A stretch of DNA of 64,000 bases, taken from assembly GCF_026626665.1 (NCBI RefSeq), contig NZ_JAPNKE010000002.1, positions 2,047,204 through 2,111,203 on the forward strand, in the 5' to 3' direction. Position numbers and translations under genes: made by a program. This document shows, piece after piece, positions 11,839-20,985 of the stretch. The stretch comes from Nannocystis pusilla. GTDB lineage: Bacteria; Myxococcota_A; Polyangia; Nannocystales; Nannocystaceae. Position 1 is the first letter of the stretch. Each line of letters begins with the position of its first letter. The notes beneath the pieces are model-generated. The model was given only the letters and a program-made list of their open reading frames with translations, did no database searches and was not told the DNA's origin.

Positions 11839-12647
11839 ATGCACGACAGCCGGGCGCCCCAGAGTCTCGATCCCGAGGTGTTGCGAGCCGCGTTGAGCGA
11901 GCCGGAGCGGCTCGGGCTGTATCTGTCGCGCGGGCTCGGAGGCGCGGCCGAGGGCGGCGAGGGACAGCCGGAGTTCGTGCGCGTGGCGGTGCTGACGACG
12001 ACTTCGCCGGCGGTGCTGCAGACGGACCGACAGGCGTGGCGGGCGGCGGCGGCGGGGCTCGGCGCGGAAGGGTCGCCGCGGCTGACGGCGATCGAGCTGG
12101 TGGCGCCGCCGGTCGGGTCGCCGTGGGCGGAGGTGGCAGCGGAGCGGCGTGCGGCGTTGCTGCGCCTGGCGGTGCGCTCGCTGCTGGCCTCGGCGCCAGA
12201 GCTGGCGGTGTTCCACATCACCGACGAATCGGGGCCGGGATGCTGGTGCGTCTGCAGTCGGGGCTGGCCCTCGGCGAGTCGCGCCTGGACGCCCGGCTGC
12301 TCGAGCACATGGTGTTCGCGGCGTTGACGTATCGGCTGCTGGTCCACTCCGGGGAGGCGGTGGTGGTGACGGCTGCGGACGAGGCGACATGGTCTTCGAG
12401 ACAGGTGTTCGCGGAGCACGCGGCGGTGTGGCGACGGGCGCTGGTGTCGGCGCCGCGCGAGGGGCTGGCCGGGCTCGAGCTGGCGGACCTGGCGGAGGCG
12501 CTGGTGTGGGCGACGGCGACGCGACGCGGGCGCGCGACGGTGGCTGCAGCGCCCCCGGCGATCGTGACGGCGATCGCAGAGGCGGAGGCGGAGCTGCGCT
12601 CGCGGGCGACGAACTTGCTGCGAGAACGCGCCGGCGGGGGGAACTGA
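11839..12647 (+). CDS. unrecognised protein of ~270 residues, one frameshift
   Basis: I do not recognise this protein. It starts MHDSRAPQSLDPEVLRAALSEPERL and reads through a mixed alpha/beta sequence to FHITDESG. A missing base at about 12233 then moves the frame, which continues AGMLVRLQSGLALGESRLDARLLEHM and ends in a helical, Ala-rich C-terminus (LADLAEALVWATATRRG...). There is no signal peptide or membrane segment, so it is probably cytoplasmic. GC bias and codon use look like its neighbours. It follows the repeat array and precedes a membrane protein on the same strand. Confidence 0.55.
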
Positions 12648-13016
12648 GGGCAGGTCGAGCGGTTGCCTCGCAGGCGCGCGCGGGCGGGGGCGAGCCCAGC
12701 AACGGTGATCGAGCTGCCGTCGTGCGCGAGGAATCGGAGACCGATGCGTATGCATGGCCGACCGCGGTGAGGTGGTGAGCTGTCAGTACGACGCGCCGGA
12801 CCGAGGGGGCGGATGCGGCGGTCGGTGCGAGGCGGTGAGCCGCTGGTGAGAGGGGAAGACCGCTTGTGCGGATGCGGCGCGAGGCGATGCGGGGGGCGGA
12901 GATCGATCTGCGGCCGCTCGTGGGCGACGCGGCGTGAAACGGATGCCTGCAGGCTCCGGCGAATTCGCGCCGTGGCCGCCGCTGGACGGGGCCGGATCGG
13001 GCAGGTAGCCTGATGA
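12648..13016. other. intergenic, nothing recognised
   Basis: These 369 bases contain only short GC-rich open frames with arginine-rich, non-protein-like translations. I see no RNA gene and no exact copy of the hairpin family. Confidence 0.5.
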
Positions 13017-13775
13017 ATGATGGATGCGCGACTCGGTCAGGGCTTCGGGTGGGCGGTGGCGTGTCCGGCGACGGCCGAGGACGCGGCTGCACGCCACGTG
13101 GAGGGGCTCTGGGCGTCGTTCTTCCCGGCGGCGGCAGGGTACGCGGTGACGCGCTCGGAGGTGGTGTCGGTGCCCGAGCCGTCGCCCTCGCGCGGACGCG
13201 CGCACCAGCCCGGGATGCGCCTGCAGGTCCGTCGCGGCGACTTCTGCGGCGAGGTCGAGGTGGCGGCGACGACGGGGCCGCGGCGGTCTCGACTGTGGCT
13301 GCGCGGCTATGCGGGCTCGCAGCGGCTGGCGGCGGTCGAGCTGCGAGCCGCCCGCGCGACCGACCGCCTGCGCCTGGCCGGTTCGCTGGTCGGAGCGTCG
13401 GCCCTGCTGGCGCTTTGCGTCGAGCTGCTGACGCACCCGCCAGGCTTCACGGTCGACATGATGTTCTTCCTCGGCGGGCTGCTGGTGGCGGTGATCATGG
13501 TGGTCGGCCTGGCGATCGGGGCGAACGTGGGGTCATGGTTCGGCGAGCGCCAGGCGGTGCTCGGCTGGGTGCGCGCGCTGGCCCTGGTCGAACGCGACAC
13601 CGCCCTGCGCGAGGACCTCCGCCGCTGGCGCTCGCTGGTCAAGAACCTGGCCCACTACCGCGACGCGCTGGCCGGATCGAGCCGCCGCCAGCCGTTCCGC
13701 GCGCTCAGCCCGGGCGCGGAGGACGACGAGGAGCTGGCCGAAGAGACAGGCGCGCCGCAGGCGTCGGCCGGCTGA
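13017..13775 (+). CDS. unrecognised membrane protein with two central transmembrane segments
   Basis: The 252-residue protein has a soluble N-terminal part (~1-115), then two hydrophobic segments: LAGSLVGASALLALCVELL at ~120-138 and a second centred on FFLGGLLVAVIMVVGLAIG at ~150-170. A charged, probably helical C-terminal tail follows (ALVERDTALREDLRRWRSLVKN) and ends in an acidic stretch. A helical hairpin in the inner membrane with both soluble ends in the cytoplasm is the simplest topology. I do not recognise the family. The frame is intact and a hairpin-family array follows its stop. Confidence 0.6.
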   Translation: MMDARLGQGFGWAVACPATAEDAAARHVEGLWASFFPAAAGYAVTRSEVVSVPEPSPSRGRAHQPGMRLQVRRGDFCGEVEVAATTGPRRSRLWLRGYAGSQRLAAVELRAARATDRLRLAGSLVGASALLALCVELLTHPPGFTVDMMFFLGGLLVAVIMVVGLAIGANVGSWFGERQAVLGWVRALALVERDTALREDLRRWRSLVKNLAHYRDALAGSSRRQPFRALSPGAEDDEELAEETGAPQASAG

Positions 13776-14231
13776 GCGAGCGGCCGGGTGGCGCCCGAGT
13801 ACGCGGCGCGGGCCGGCAGGGCGCGGCACACAGGGTCCGGAGGTCGATCGAAGCGACAGGGGCGGCGTCGGACGGCAGGGGCGTAGCGAGCGTCGGCGGT
13901 CAGAACGCTGGCGCGCACGGTTGGATAGAGGCTGGTCGGAGGGCCAGGCGCGCCGTGACGCAGGGCGAGGCGGACGGCGCTCGCCGAGGCTGGCCGAAGG
14001 GACAGGGGCCGCGACGGCGGTCGGTCGATCGGTCGGACTGCGAAGCTGGCTGAAAGGACAAGTTACTCGAGGATGTCGCCTGGACGCTGGTCGGAGAGAC
14101 AGGTCGGCCTCGAAGCTGGTGGAAAGGACAGGTGATCGACGAGTTCGGCTGGGCTGGACGCAGGTCGGAGAGAGCTGCTTCGGGATCAGTAGTGCCCCTT
14201 TCAACATGTGGATCGGGACATGTCACAAGGG
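13776..14231. repeat. degenerate hairpin-family array between convergent genes
   Basis: The 455-base gap between two converging genes holds several diverged copies of the family, such as TGGCCGAAGGGACAGG (13991), TGGCTGAAAGGACAAG (14047), TGGTCGGAGAGACAGG (14088), TGGTGGAAAGGACAGG (14118) and GGGACATGTCACAAGGGTCATGG (~14216). The GGACAGG half is better conserved than the TGTCC half, so most copies no longer form a full stem. Confidence 0.7.
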
Positions 14232-15972
14232 TCATGGTCCGCCGGGCTGGGGGGTGACCTCGAGCTGGACGTTGACGATCGGGAGCAGGCCGTTCGACTG
14301 CCAGCGCTGGCCGTCGTGGGTGGTGTCGGGGCCGGGGACCACGTCGACGATCTCGACGAGGTAGTCGTCGATGGTGAAGGCGCCGGCGCTGTCCGGGCGG
14401 AGCTGGCGCGAGAGGATGGCGTTCTCACTGTTCACCGACAGGCCGGGGCCCGAGAGTTCGGTGTAGAGCTGGAGCGTCGTCGGGACGGTGCCGCGGCCGG
14501 GGAAGGTGACGATGGTGCGGCCGAGGGCGCTGAGCCAGACGTAGGTGGGTGCCTGCGGGGCGGGCAGCTTGTGCTCGTGGGGACAGGTGGCCGTGGTGCG
14601 ACGGAGGCGGACGCGGTCGCCCTGGCCGTCGGTCTCGACGCGCACGAGCTCGCGGCCGAGCCGGACGATCCGCGGCGACATGCGCGGGTCGGAGACGGAA
14701 TGGCCGCCGAGAGCGCCGCCGAAGACCTGCAGCAGCGGGACCTGCTCGGCCTCCTCGCGGTACGGACCGCGGCCGCGGGCGGGGATCTCGAGGGTGATGT
14801 ATTTGAAAGTGAGCGGGCCGAGCGCGAGCTCCTCGCCGACGTCGAGGGTGCGCGGGGGCTGGACCGCGGGGAGCTTGGTGAGCGCGGCAGGGACGACGGT
14901 GCGCGCGGAGGACTCGAGGCAGGGATCGCCGGCAGCGACCGGGGCGGGCTTCGGGGCGTCGACGGCCGGATCGATGCGCGCGCGCACGTGGAGGCGCGCG
15001 TCGCCGTCGGCCTGCCAGGCGCCGTCGTGGCGCGTGCCGGGGCCGGGGTGACGCGATCGAAGGTGATGAAGTGGGAGCCGACGCGGAAGCGGTGCTCGCC
15101 GCCCGGCCGCGGGGCGAGCCAGTGGCGATAGCCGAGGTCGGTGATGTCGAGGCGCGGGGTGTCGCCGCGACCTTCGAGGTTGAATGCAGGAGCTCGCCGG
15201 CGAGGTCGTAGGTGTAGGTGCGGATGGCCTCGGTGCTGAGCCAGAAGGAGCGCGAGGCGGCGGCGGCGGGCATGACTGCCGCCGCCGGGCAGACCTCGCG
15301 GCTGACCGTGACCGCGACGCTGGCGGGCGGATCGCCGGCGCCCGTGCGGAGGTCGAAGCGGTACGGGCCGACGAAGGTGTGGTGCTCCTGGTCCGGGTAC
15401 AGATCCTCGTGCGCGCCCCAGGGGTCGTGCGGGCCGACCTCGGCGCGATCGATCTCGATGCTCAGCGCGGCGCCGCGGTGGCCGGCCTTGCGCGTGCCGA
15501 TCCAGGCCTCCGGATCGTAGTGGAGCGCGGCCTTGCCGATCTTCCGCTTGTCGCCCGGGCGCAGGGTGCCCGTGCCGATCGGGGCGCGGCCGCGGCCGAG
15601 GTTCGGCGGCAGCTCGGTGGGCTGCTCGCCGACCTCGCCGCAGCGGCGATCGGGCGGGATGGTGGCGAGGGTCGGCGGAGCGGCGGGGAACGAGGTCGGG
15701 CTCGCGGGCGCGCCCGGGCCGGTCGGTCCGGGCGCGAGCGTGACTGCGGTCGTGGCGGTCGACCCGGGAACGGTCGCGCGGTTCGGCTCGAGCGCGGGGG
15801 AGTTCGCGTTCGCGGCCTCCGGCGCGTCGGCGGGGTCGGCGGGGCTCGGCGGGGGTGGGCCCGGGACGGCGATCGGCGGCGGAGTGTCGGTGGCGTGCGC
15901 GAGGTCGGCGGCGTCGCGCCGATCGCAGGCGCCGAGGAGCGCGAGGCCGAGGATGAAGGGACGCGTGGACAC
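14232..15972 (-). CDS. secreted lipoprotein of ~580 residues, two frameshifts
   Basis: The GTG at 15972 gives MSTRPFILGLALLGAC, a lipoprotein signal peptide with lipobox LLGAC. A longer upstream frame exists but would bury the signal. A Pro/Ala-rich linker (~20-120) follows, then a domain starting CGEVGEQPTELPP that contains EAWIGTRKAGHRGAAL and VAVTVSREVCPAAAV. Shifts at ~15182 and ~15040 lead on to DITDLGYRHWLAPRPGG and then to a C-terminal domain with PPRTLDVGEELALGPLTFKY and an ending VNVQLEVTPQPGGP. I recognise no family. It probably sits in the outer membrane or periplasm. The upstream neighbour is another lipoprotein on the same strand. Confidence 0.6.
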
Positions 15973-16087
15973 GGGCGGTGGAACGGGGAGCCGGTGAGAG
16001 CGGCCTCGGGACGGCGCCGGTGCGTCGGCGTGAGTCGGGCCGCGGGGCGCGGCGGAGAGCGGCGCGGGTTCGGGCGTGTGTCCTCGG

Positions 16088-16111
16088 GGACATGCGCTTT
16101 CGCGCATGTCC
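16088..16111. repeat. perfect 10-bp hairpin downstream of the FG-GAP lipoprotein gene
   Basis: GGACATGCGC, loop TTTC, GCGCATGTCC forms a perfect 10-bp stem. It begins 27 bases after the stop of the 16138-17414 gene and is a member of the window's hairpin family with an extended stem. It could end transcription or stabilise the 3' end, but no U-run follows. Confidence 0.8.
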
Positions 16112-16137
16112 GGAGGAACATGGCCTGAGGAGCAGGC

Positions 16138-17414
16138 TCAGGGGGCGACGGGGTCGAGGAGGACGGTGACGGCGCCGGCGTCGAAGGTGGCGACGGCGAG
16201 GTCGAGCGCGGGGCCCGGGTCGAGCCGGGCGGCGTGGACCCGCACGGCGCCGGAGGGCGCTGGAGGGCCCGGGGGGGCTCGAAGGCGCCGTCGCCGTGGC
16301 CGGTCCAGTAGAGCAGGATCGGGCTGAGGGCGTCGACGGCGACGACGTCGAGGTGACCGTCGCCGTCGAGGTCGTCGATGTCGAGGGCGTGCGGCTTGAA
16401 GGGCGGGTCGATGTCGATCTCGCCGACGTGGGTGAAGCCGCCGGCGCCGTCACCTGTCGCAAGGGACAGGCGGGTGGGGAAGTGCTCGGCGGCGAGGATG
16501 TCGAGCGCGCCGTCCTCGTCGAGGTCGCCGAGCGCGGCGCTCCAGGGGCGCAGGTGGCCGACCTGGACCTCGGGCTCGACGAACTCGCCGCTGGGCCGGC
16601 CGAACACGCGGAGGAAGCCGCGCGGGGCGTCGGACTCGAACAGGAGGGCGTCGGGGACGCCGTCGCCGTCGAACTGGCCGACGAGCAGGCCGGCGGGGGC
16701 GAAGTCGGCGACGGCGCCGAGGACGGTGGTGGTGGTGGTCCAGGCGGCGGCGTCGCTGCCCCGGTGGACGGTGAGGCCGAACTTGTGGGCGCCGTGGCAG
16801 AGGGCGACGACGTCGTTGCGGCCGTCGCGGTCGAGGTCGGCGACGACGTGGTTGCGCGGGGTGGGCGGGCTCTGGAGGGTCTTGTAGGCGGCGAACTCGG
16901 CGACGTGCCAGCGGAAGATCCGGGCGGCGTCGGCGGACTGTGCGACCATGACGTCGACGCCGGCGTCGCCGTCGAGCTGGCCGATCGCCGGGTAGGCGCT
17001 GGCGCCCTTGAGGGTGGGCGCGAGGTCGGCGGTGAAGGTGCCGTCGCCGTGGCCCCGCGCGACCCAGCCGGCGATCAGCTCGGCGTCGTCGAGGCCCATG
17101 ACGAGGAGGTCGTCGTGGCCGTCACCGTCGAAGTCGGCGACCTCGAGCGAGTAGGGCTCGATCGCGGGGCTGAGGGCGTCGCCGCCGAGGCCTTCGGTCG
17201 GATCTTCGGTCGGATCGCCGGTGGGGTCGAGGCTGGTGAGGCCGCCGGTGCCGTCGCTGCCGGGGCCGGGGCCGGGGTCGCCGCCCGGGCCGGCGCTGGT
17301 GAAGCCCTCGGTCCCGGCGCTGCCGTCGCCGTCGCTGTCGCCGTCGGTCTCGCCGAGCGGACGATCGGAGCAGGCGACGAGCAGCGTCAGCGCGGACGCC
17401 AGGTGGGCCCTCAT
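16138..17414 (-). CDS. FG-GAP repeat lipoprotein, one frameshift near the 3' end
   Basis: MRAHLASALTLLVACSD is a lipoprotein signal with the lipobox cysteine at residue 15. An acidic DGDSDGDGS/Gly-Pro linker follows. Then come at least six calcium-binding FG-GAP/VCBS-type units, seen as VADFDGDGHDDLLVMG, VADLDRDGRNDVVALC, VGQFDGDGVPDALLFE, LGDLDEDGALDILAAE and IDDLDGDGHLDVVAVD. These build a beta-propeller, as in integrin-alpha-like surface proteins. A missing C near 16243 shifts the frame; the intended end reads ARLDPGPALDLAVATFDAG to LLDPVAP, stop at 16138. It is divergent from the PLP enzyme gene, 142 bases away. Confidence 0.85.
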
Positions 17415-17556
17415 TGGACAACGCTGCCACGGGGGCGCGGTCGCGGCAAGCGCCGGCCCGGCGCGTGATCGCGCGGAGCCCGCGGCCCGCGCTTGCAGGC
17501 GGGCGAGCGGCGCGGTAGGTGTGGGGCGAGGCCGCCCTTCGGCTGGCCCTTCGGAC

Positions 17557-18528
17557 ATGCACGAAACGCCAGGTACACGGTGCGCGGGGGGCGGGATCCT
17601 GGGACACGTCGGGGGCACGCCGCTGGTGCCGCTGCGGCGGCTGGCCGCGGGGCTGGCCGCTCCGGTGCTGGTGAAGTGCGAGCACCTGAACCCGGGCGGG
17701 AGCGTGAAGGACCGCATCGCGGTGGCGATCGCGGACGACGCGGAGGCGCGCGGGCTGCTGCGGCCGGGGATGACGATCGTCGAGGCGACCGCCGGCAACA
17801 CGGGGGTGGGGCTGGCGCTGGTGGCGGCGGCCCGGGGCTACCGGCTGGTGTGCGTGCTGCCGGAGAAGATGTCGGCCGACAAGCGGGCGGCCCTGGCGAC
17901 GCTCGGGGCGGAGGTGATCGTGACGCCGAACGCGGCGCCGTCGCACCCGGACAACTTCCGCCGGGTGGCCGAACGCCTGGCACGCGAGCGCGGGTGGTTC
18001 CTCGCCGATCAGTTCAACAATCCGGCCAACGTCGAGGCCCACGTGCGCACCACGGCGGCGGAGATCCTGACCCAGACGGGCGGGGTGGTCGGGGCGTTCG
18101 TGGCCGGGGCGGGCACGGGCGGGACGATCACGGGGGTGGGCCGGGTGCTCAAAAGGGCATGTCCGAAGGTGCAGGTGGTGCTGGCCGATCCGGTCGGCTC
18201 GGGGCTGGCGCAGTGGGTGGAGACGGGGACGCTCGGGCCCGACGGGGCGTACGCGGTCGAGGGGATCGGCGCGAGCGAGCCGCCGGGCAACCTCGATCGC
18301 TCGGTGATCGACGCGGCCGAGCGGGTGTCCGACGCGGAGAGCTTTGAAATGGCGCGGCGGCTGATCGCGGAGGAGGGGCTGCTGGTCGGCGGGTCGGCGG
18401 GGACGAACGTGGCGGCGGCGCTGCGCGTGGCGGCCCGCGGGGGGCTCGAAGGGCCGGTGGTGACGGTGCTGCCCGACAGCTGGGATCGCTACCGCAGCAA
18501 GCCGTGGCTGCAGCCCGGGAACGGGTGA
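17557..18528 (+). CDS. PLP-dependent cystathionine beta-synthase / cysteine synthase family enzyme
   Basis: A fold-type II PLP enzyme forming cysteine or cystathionine from an activated serine. NPGGSVKDR carries the Schiff-base lysine (~residue 51), TAGNTGVGLAL binds the substrate carboxylate, and GAGTGGTITGVGR binds the PLP phosphate. The stretch SHPDNFRRVAERLA is closer to the catalytic core of cystathionine beta-synthase than to CysK. There is no C-terminal CBS-domain pair, so it is a core-only form of 323 residues. The ATG at 17557 lies inside a hairpin-like CCCTTCGGACATGC. The reaction cannot be settled from sequence alone. Confidence 0.88.
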   Translation: MHETPGTRCAGGGILGHVGGTPLVPLRRLAAGLAAPVLVKCEHLNPGGSVKDRIAVAIADDAEARGLLRPGMTIVEATAGNTGVGLALVAAARGYRLVCVLPEKMSADKRAALATLGAEVIVTPNAAPSHPDNFRRVAERLARERGWFLADQFNNPANVEAHVRTTAAEILTQTGGVVGAFVAGAGTGGTITGVGRVLKRACPKVQVVLADPVGSGLAQWVETGTLGPDGAYAVEGIGASEPPGNLDRSVIDAAERVSDAESFEMARRLIAEEGLLVGGSAGTNVAAALRVAARGGLEGPVVTVLPDSWDRYRSKPWLQPGNG

Positions 18529-18676
18529 GCCGTCCGGCGCGTGCCGGTCGCTTCGCCGGAGTCAGGGCGGAATGACGACAGTCGCCGGGGCGCTCGATGA
18601 TGTTTGAAGCGCCGGGCGGCAATCATGGGAGTCGGGGCCGCACGACGAGCGACGCTCGCATCGTCGAGCGCGCCGC

Positions 18677-19359
18677 TCAATCGTCGTAGATGAACGGAAT
18701 GTCGAGGCCGCCGAAGCGCTCGCCGGTGTCGGGGTCGAGGAGCTCGAACATCAATTGATGTGGCGGACGTCCTCGAGGTCCTCGAAGTAGAGGAAGCCGG
18801 TGATCCGCCCGCCGGGGCTCAGGACGCCCTCGGGCAGGGCCCGCTGCAGCAGCTCGCCGTCGGGCAAGGGGAAGTGCTGACAGGAGGTGTAACAATTGCC
18901 GTAGTAGTCGGCGCGGAACGGGAAGCTGCCGCCCCACACGGACAGGGCGGGGTACCACGGCGAGAGATAGGGGGCGAGGCCGAAGCCCATCGGCGGATAG
19001 ACGAGGTCGACGGGGCCGTAGGCGACGCCGGTGACGATGACGGGCGGCAAGGCGGCGAACCGCACGCCCGCGGGCGTGACGAGGGCGAAGTGCTCGTAGC
19101 GCAGCTCGAGCGACCGCCGGCTGCGGTTGGTGAGGGTGACGAGGACAGGGGTGACGAGCTCGTCGAGCTCGGGCGGGTGACCGCGCCAGGCTTCGCTGAC
19201 GGCGACGAGCTCGATGCCCGCCTGCTCGTCGACGGCCGAGGAGGCGATTCCCGGGACCCGCCTCGACTCGGGCGCCGGCTCGAGGTTGCCCGCGCAGCCG
19301 AGCAGCGCGGCGCCAGCGAAGAACCATCGACGGACAGTCGCTACGTTGTGCTGCAGCAT
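18677..19359 (-). CDS. small lipoprotein, frameshift near the C-terminus
   Basis: MLQHNVATVRRWFFAGAALLGCAGN is a lipoprotein signal with lipobox LLGC; I prefer this ATG (19359) to one 57 bases upstream. The mature part has a beta-rich domain, IELVAVSEAWRGHPPELDELVTPVLVTL then NRSRRSLELRYEHFALVTP, resembling extracellular Ig-like folds. It ends with ITGFLYFEDLEDVRH. The frame breaks at ~18757, after which LMFELLDPDTGERFGGLDIPF completes it at 18677. I know no family. It converges on the PLP enzyme gene. Confidence 0.65.
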
Positions 19360-19656
19360 GGGGGTCGTGCTCGCCCCAATCGTTGAGCCGATCGTCCCCG
19401 CGGCCACGCGGCGCACGCGGCCCCGGCGGACGCAGGCGCCGCGACGTCACGAATAGCGACACGGCGAGCCGCGGCGCGAGCGCACCGTCGCGAACTCGTC
19501 GCGATCGCGGAATCGCCGGCGCGGGTGTGCGGGGCCGGCGATCGCCTCCGACCGGGCGGATGCGCCCTCCGGACCGCTTGCTCGCCCCCGCGCCAGTGCT
19601 ATCCGACCAGGTTGCGCGCGAGGACTACGCGCGAGCAGGCGAGCAGAGGAGGCCTC
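19360..19656. other. divergent intergenic region
   Basis: These 297 bases separate the lipoprotein gene from the DUF5335 gene. The only clear signal is the GAGGAGG ribosome site just before 19657. Promoters for both directions are expected but not identifiable. Confidence 0.4.
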
Positions 19657-20034
19657 ATGAAGACGACCAAGCAGCTCCCGATGCACGAGTGGAAGACGTA
19701 CTTCGACGGGTTCACGCGCAAGCACCTGCGACCGGATGCGGCCGGGATCGTGACGATCCAGGCGGTGTCGCAGCGGATCGGCGACCAGGTGCTCGCCGAG
19801 AACGCACGCCTGCTCGGCATCAGCTACGACCCGCACGGGAAGACGCTCGAGGTGCAGCTCGAAGGCGAAGACCACCTGGTGTTCCGACCGGCGGAGGTCT
19901 GGGTGCTCGAGGGCGACCGCGAGGACGTGCTGGCGACGTTCGAGCTGGTCCGACCGGACGGGATCAAGGAGATCTTGCACGTGCAAGGCGGGGGGCCGAT
20001 CGAGCGCGCGTGCGCGGCCGGAGGGCTCCGGTGA
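19657..20034 (+). CDS. DUF5335-like protein
   Basis: A 125-residue cytoplasmic protein. WKTYFDGFTRKH, then GDQVLAENARLLGISYDPHG, EVQLEGEDHLVFRPAEVWV and a closing GIKEILHV strand follow the DUF5335 layout, a small domain of unknown function. The ATG at 19657 follows a strong GAGGAGG. Its TGA overlaps the GTG of the next gene (GTGA), so the two proteins are made together and may act together. Confidence 0.75.
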   Translation: MKTTKQLPMHEWKTYFDGFTRKHLRPDAAGIVTIQAVSQRIGDQVLAENARLLGISYDPHGKTLEVQLEGEDHLVFRPAEVWVLEGDREDVLATFELVRPDGIKEILHVQGGGPIERACAAGGLR

Positions 20035-20798
20035 CGCCGGAGACGAACCGGCGGATGGCCGGCGGGGCGCTGGCAGTGTCGGCGTTCAGCATCGCGCTGG
20101 CCCTTTTCGCGTACTGGCGCGCGGGCGGCAAGCAGGACGCCGAGACGGCGCACGCGGAGATCCGCGCGACGGTCGATTCGCTGCGCGAGAAGCAGACGGA
20201 GCTGGTGGAGCACACGCGCGGGTCGCTCGACGCGGCGTTCCAGAACAGCCGCGATCGCCTGACGCGGGTGCGCGAGCTGCTGCGGATCGAGAAGGACCGC
20301 GCGGAGGCAGAGCTGAAGCACCAGCTCGACCGGGCGGAGGGCGACGTGAACCGGCTGGTCGCTTCGGTCGAGCTGGAGGCGCGGAAGATCCGCGACTCGA
20401 CGATCGGCAGCGCCGAACAGGCCGAGCGGGCGCTGTCGCAGCGGGTGCGGACGATCGAGGGCCGCGTGGCGCTGCTGCGCGCGAAGTACAAGGCGCGCCG
20501 CGCCGAGGTGCTGGCGGACGGGCAAGAGTACGAGGAGGCGTTGCGCGCGCTGGTGGAGGCGACCGACCTGCTCGACCAGGCGCAGGAGCGCCTGCCTCGC
20601 CAATACGACCCGACGGTGGGGGCGCTGCGAGTGGCGATGCACGAGGCGCTGGCGTCCGTGCAAAGCCGGGCGGTCGACAGCCGCGAGCGGCTCGACGAGG
20701 TGCTGCGCCAGACGAACTCGCTGGTCCGCACGCTCGAGAGCGACGAGGCCACTGCGGCCGGATCGGTGGCGCCGCCGCCAGGTCATCCCGCGTCGTGA
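20031..20798 (+). CDS. membrane-anchored coiled-coil protein
   Basis: The protein has 255 residues. A single N-terminal transmembrane segment (~10-28, GGALAVSAFSIALALFAYW) precedes a long charged helical region with heptad-like EL/AE/RL patterning (~35-245), for example TVDSLREKQTELVEHTRGSL and LLRIEKDRAEAELKHQLDRA. A loose Pro tail ends it. The GTG start overlaps the stop of the DUF5335 gene. A single-span protein with a coiled-coil stalk suggests a scaffold or envelope-spanning role, but the function is not known. Four hairpin-family repeats follow its stop. Confidence 0.75.
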   Translation: MTPETNRRMAGGALAVSAFSIALALFAYWRAGGKQDAETAHAEIRATVDSLREKQTELVEHTRGSLDAAFQNSRDRLTRVRELLRIEKDRAEAELKHQLDRAEGDVNRLVASVELEARKIRDSTIGSAEQAERALSQRVRTIEGRVALLRAKYKARRAEVLADGQEYEEALRALVEATDLLDQAQERLPRQYDPTVGALRVAMHEALASVQSRAVDSRERLDEVLRQTNSLVRTLESDEATAAGSVAPPPGHPAS

Positions 20799-20806
20799 GA
20801 TCGAGA

Positions 20807-20951
20807 TGTCCTTGAGGACAGGATCGGCCGACGCAGTCGGCGTGGTGAGATGTCCTCGGGGACAGGAGAGGCGGACGCGGCCGGCGTCGCTCGGAGCTGT
20901 CCTCGGGGACAGCATCGATGCGTCTCTTCTTGAGATGTCCTCGGGGACAGC
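20807..20951. repeat. four-copy hairpin array between convergent genes
   Basis: TGTCCTTGAGGACAGG (20807), TGTCCTCGGGGACAGG (20851), TGTCCTCGGGGACAGC (20899) and the same again (20936) lie 37-48 bases apart. Three of the four are preceded by GAGA. Each forms a 5-6 bp stem. The array occupies the gap between two converging genes and could stop transcription from either side. Confidence 0.9.
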
Positions 20952-20985
20952 CGATGCCGGTCGCCGCGTCGTGCCGGGGCGGCGA

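Noticed and set aside
11538..11896. Short open frames through the repeat array giving MSEGTGR/CPFGHE-type peptides
   Set aside because: They only translate the tandem repeat and appear on both strands in several frames.
14208..15131. Long plus-strand open frame over the lipoprotein gene
   Set aside because: Mirror of the minus-strand gene; acidic, Val/Gly/Asp-only composition with no motif. The same applies to other antisense frames in the window.
18171..18660. Hairpin-family copies in the PLP enzyme gene and its downstream gap
   Set aside because: Only weak half sites explained by normal coding (e.g. ACPKVQV). I do not count them as elements.
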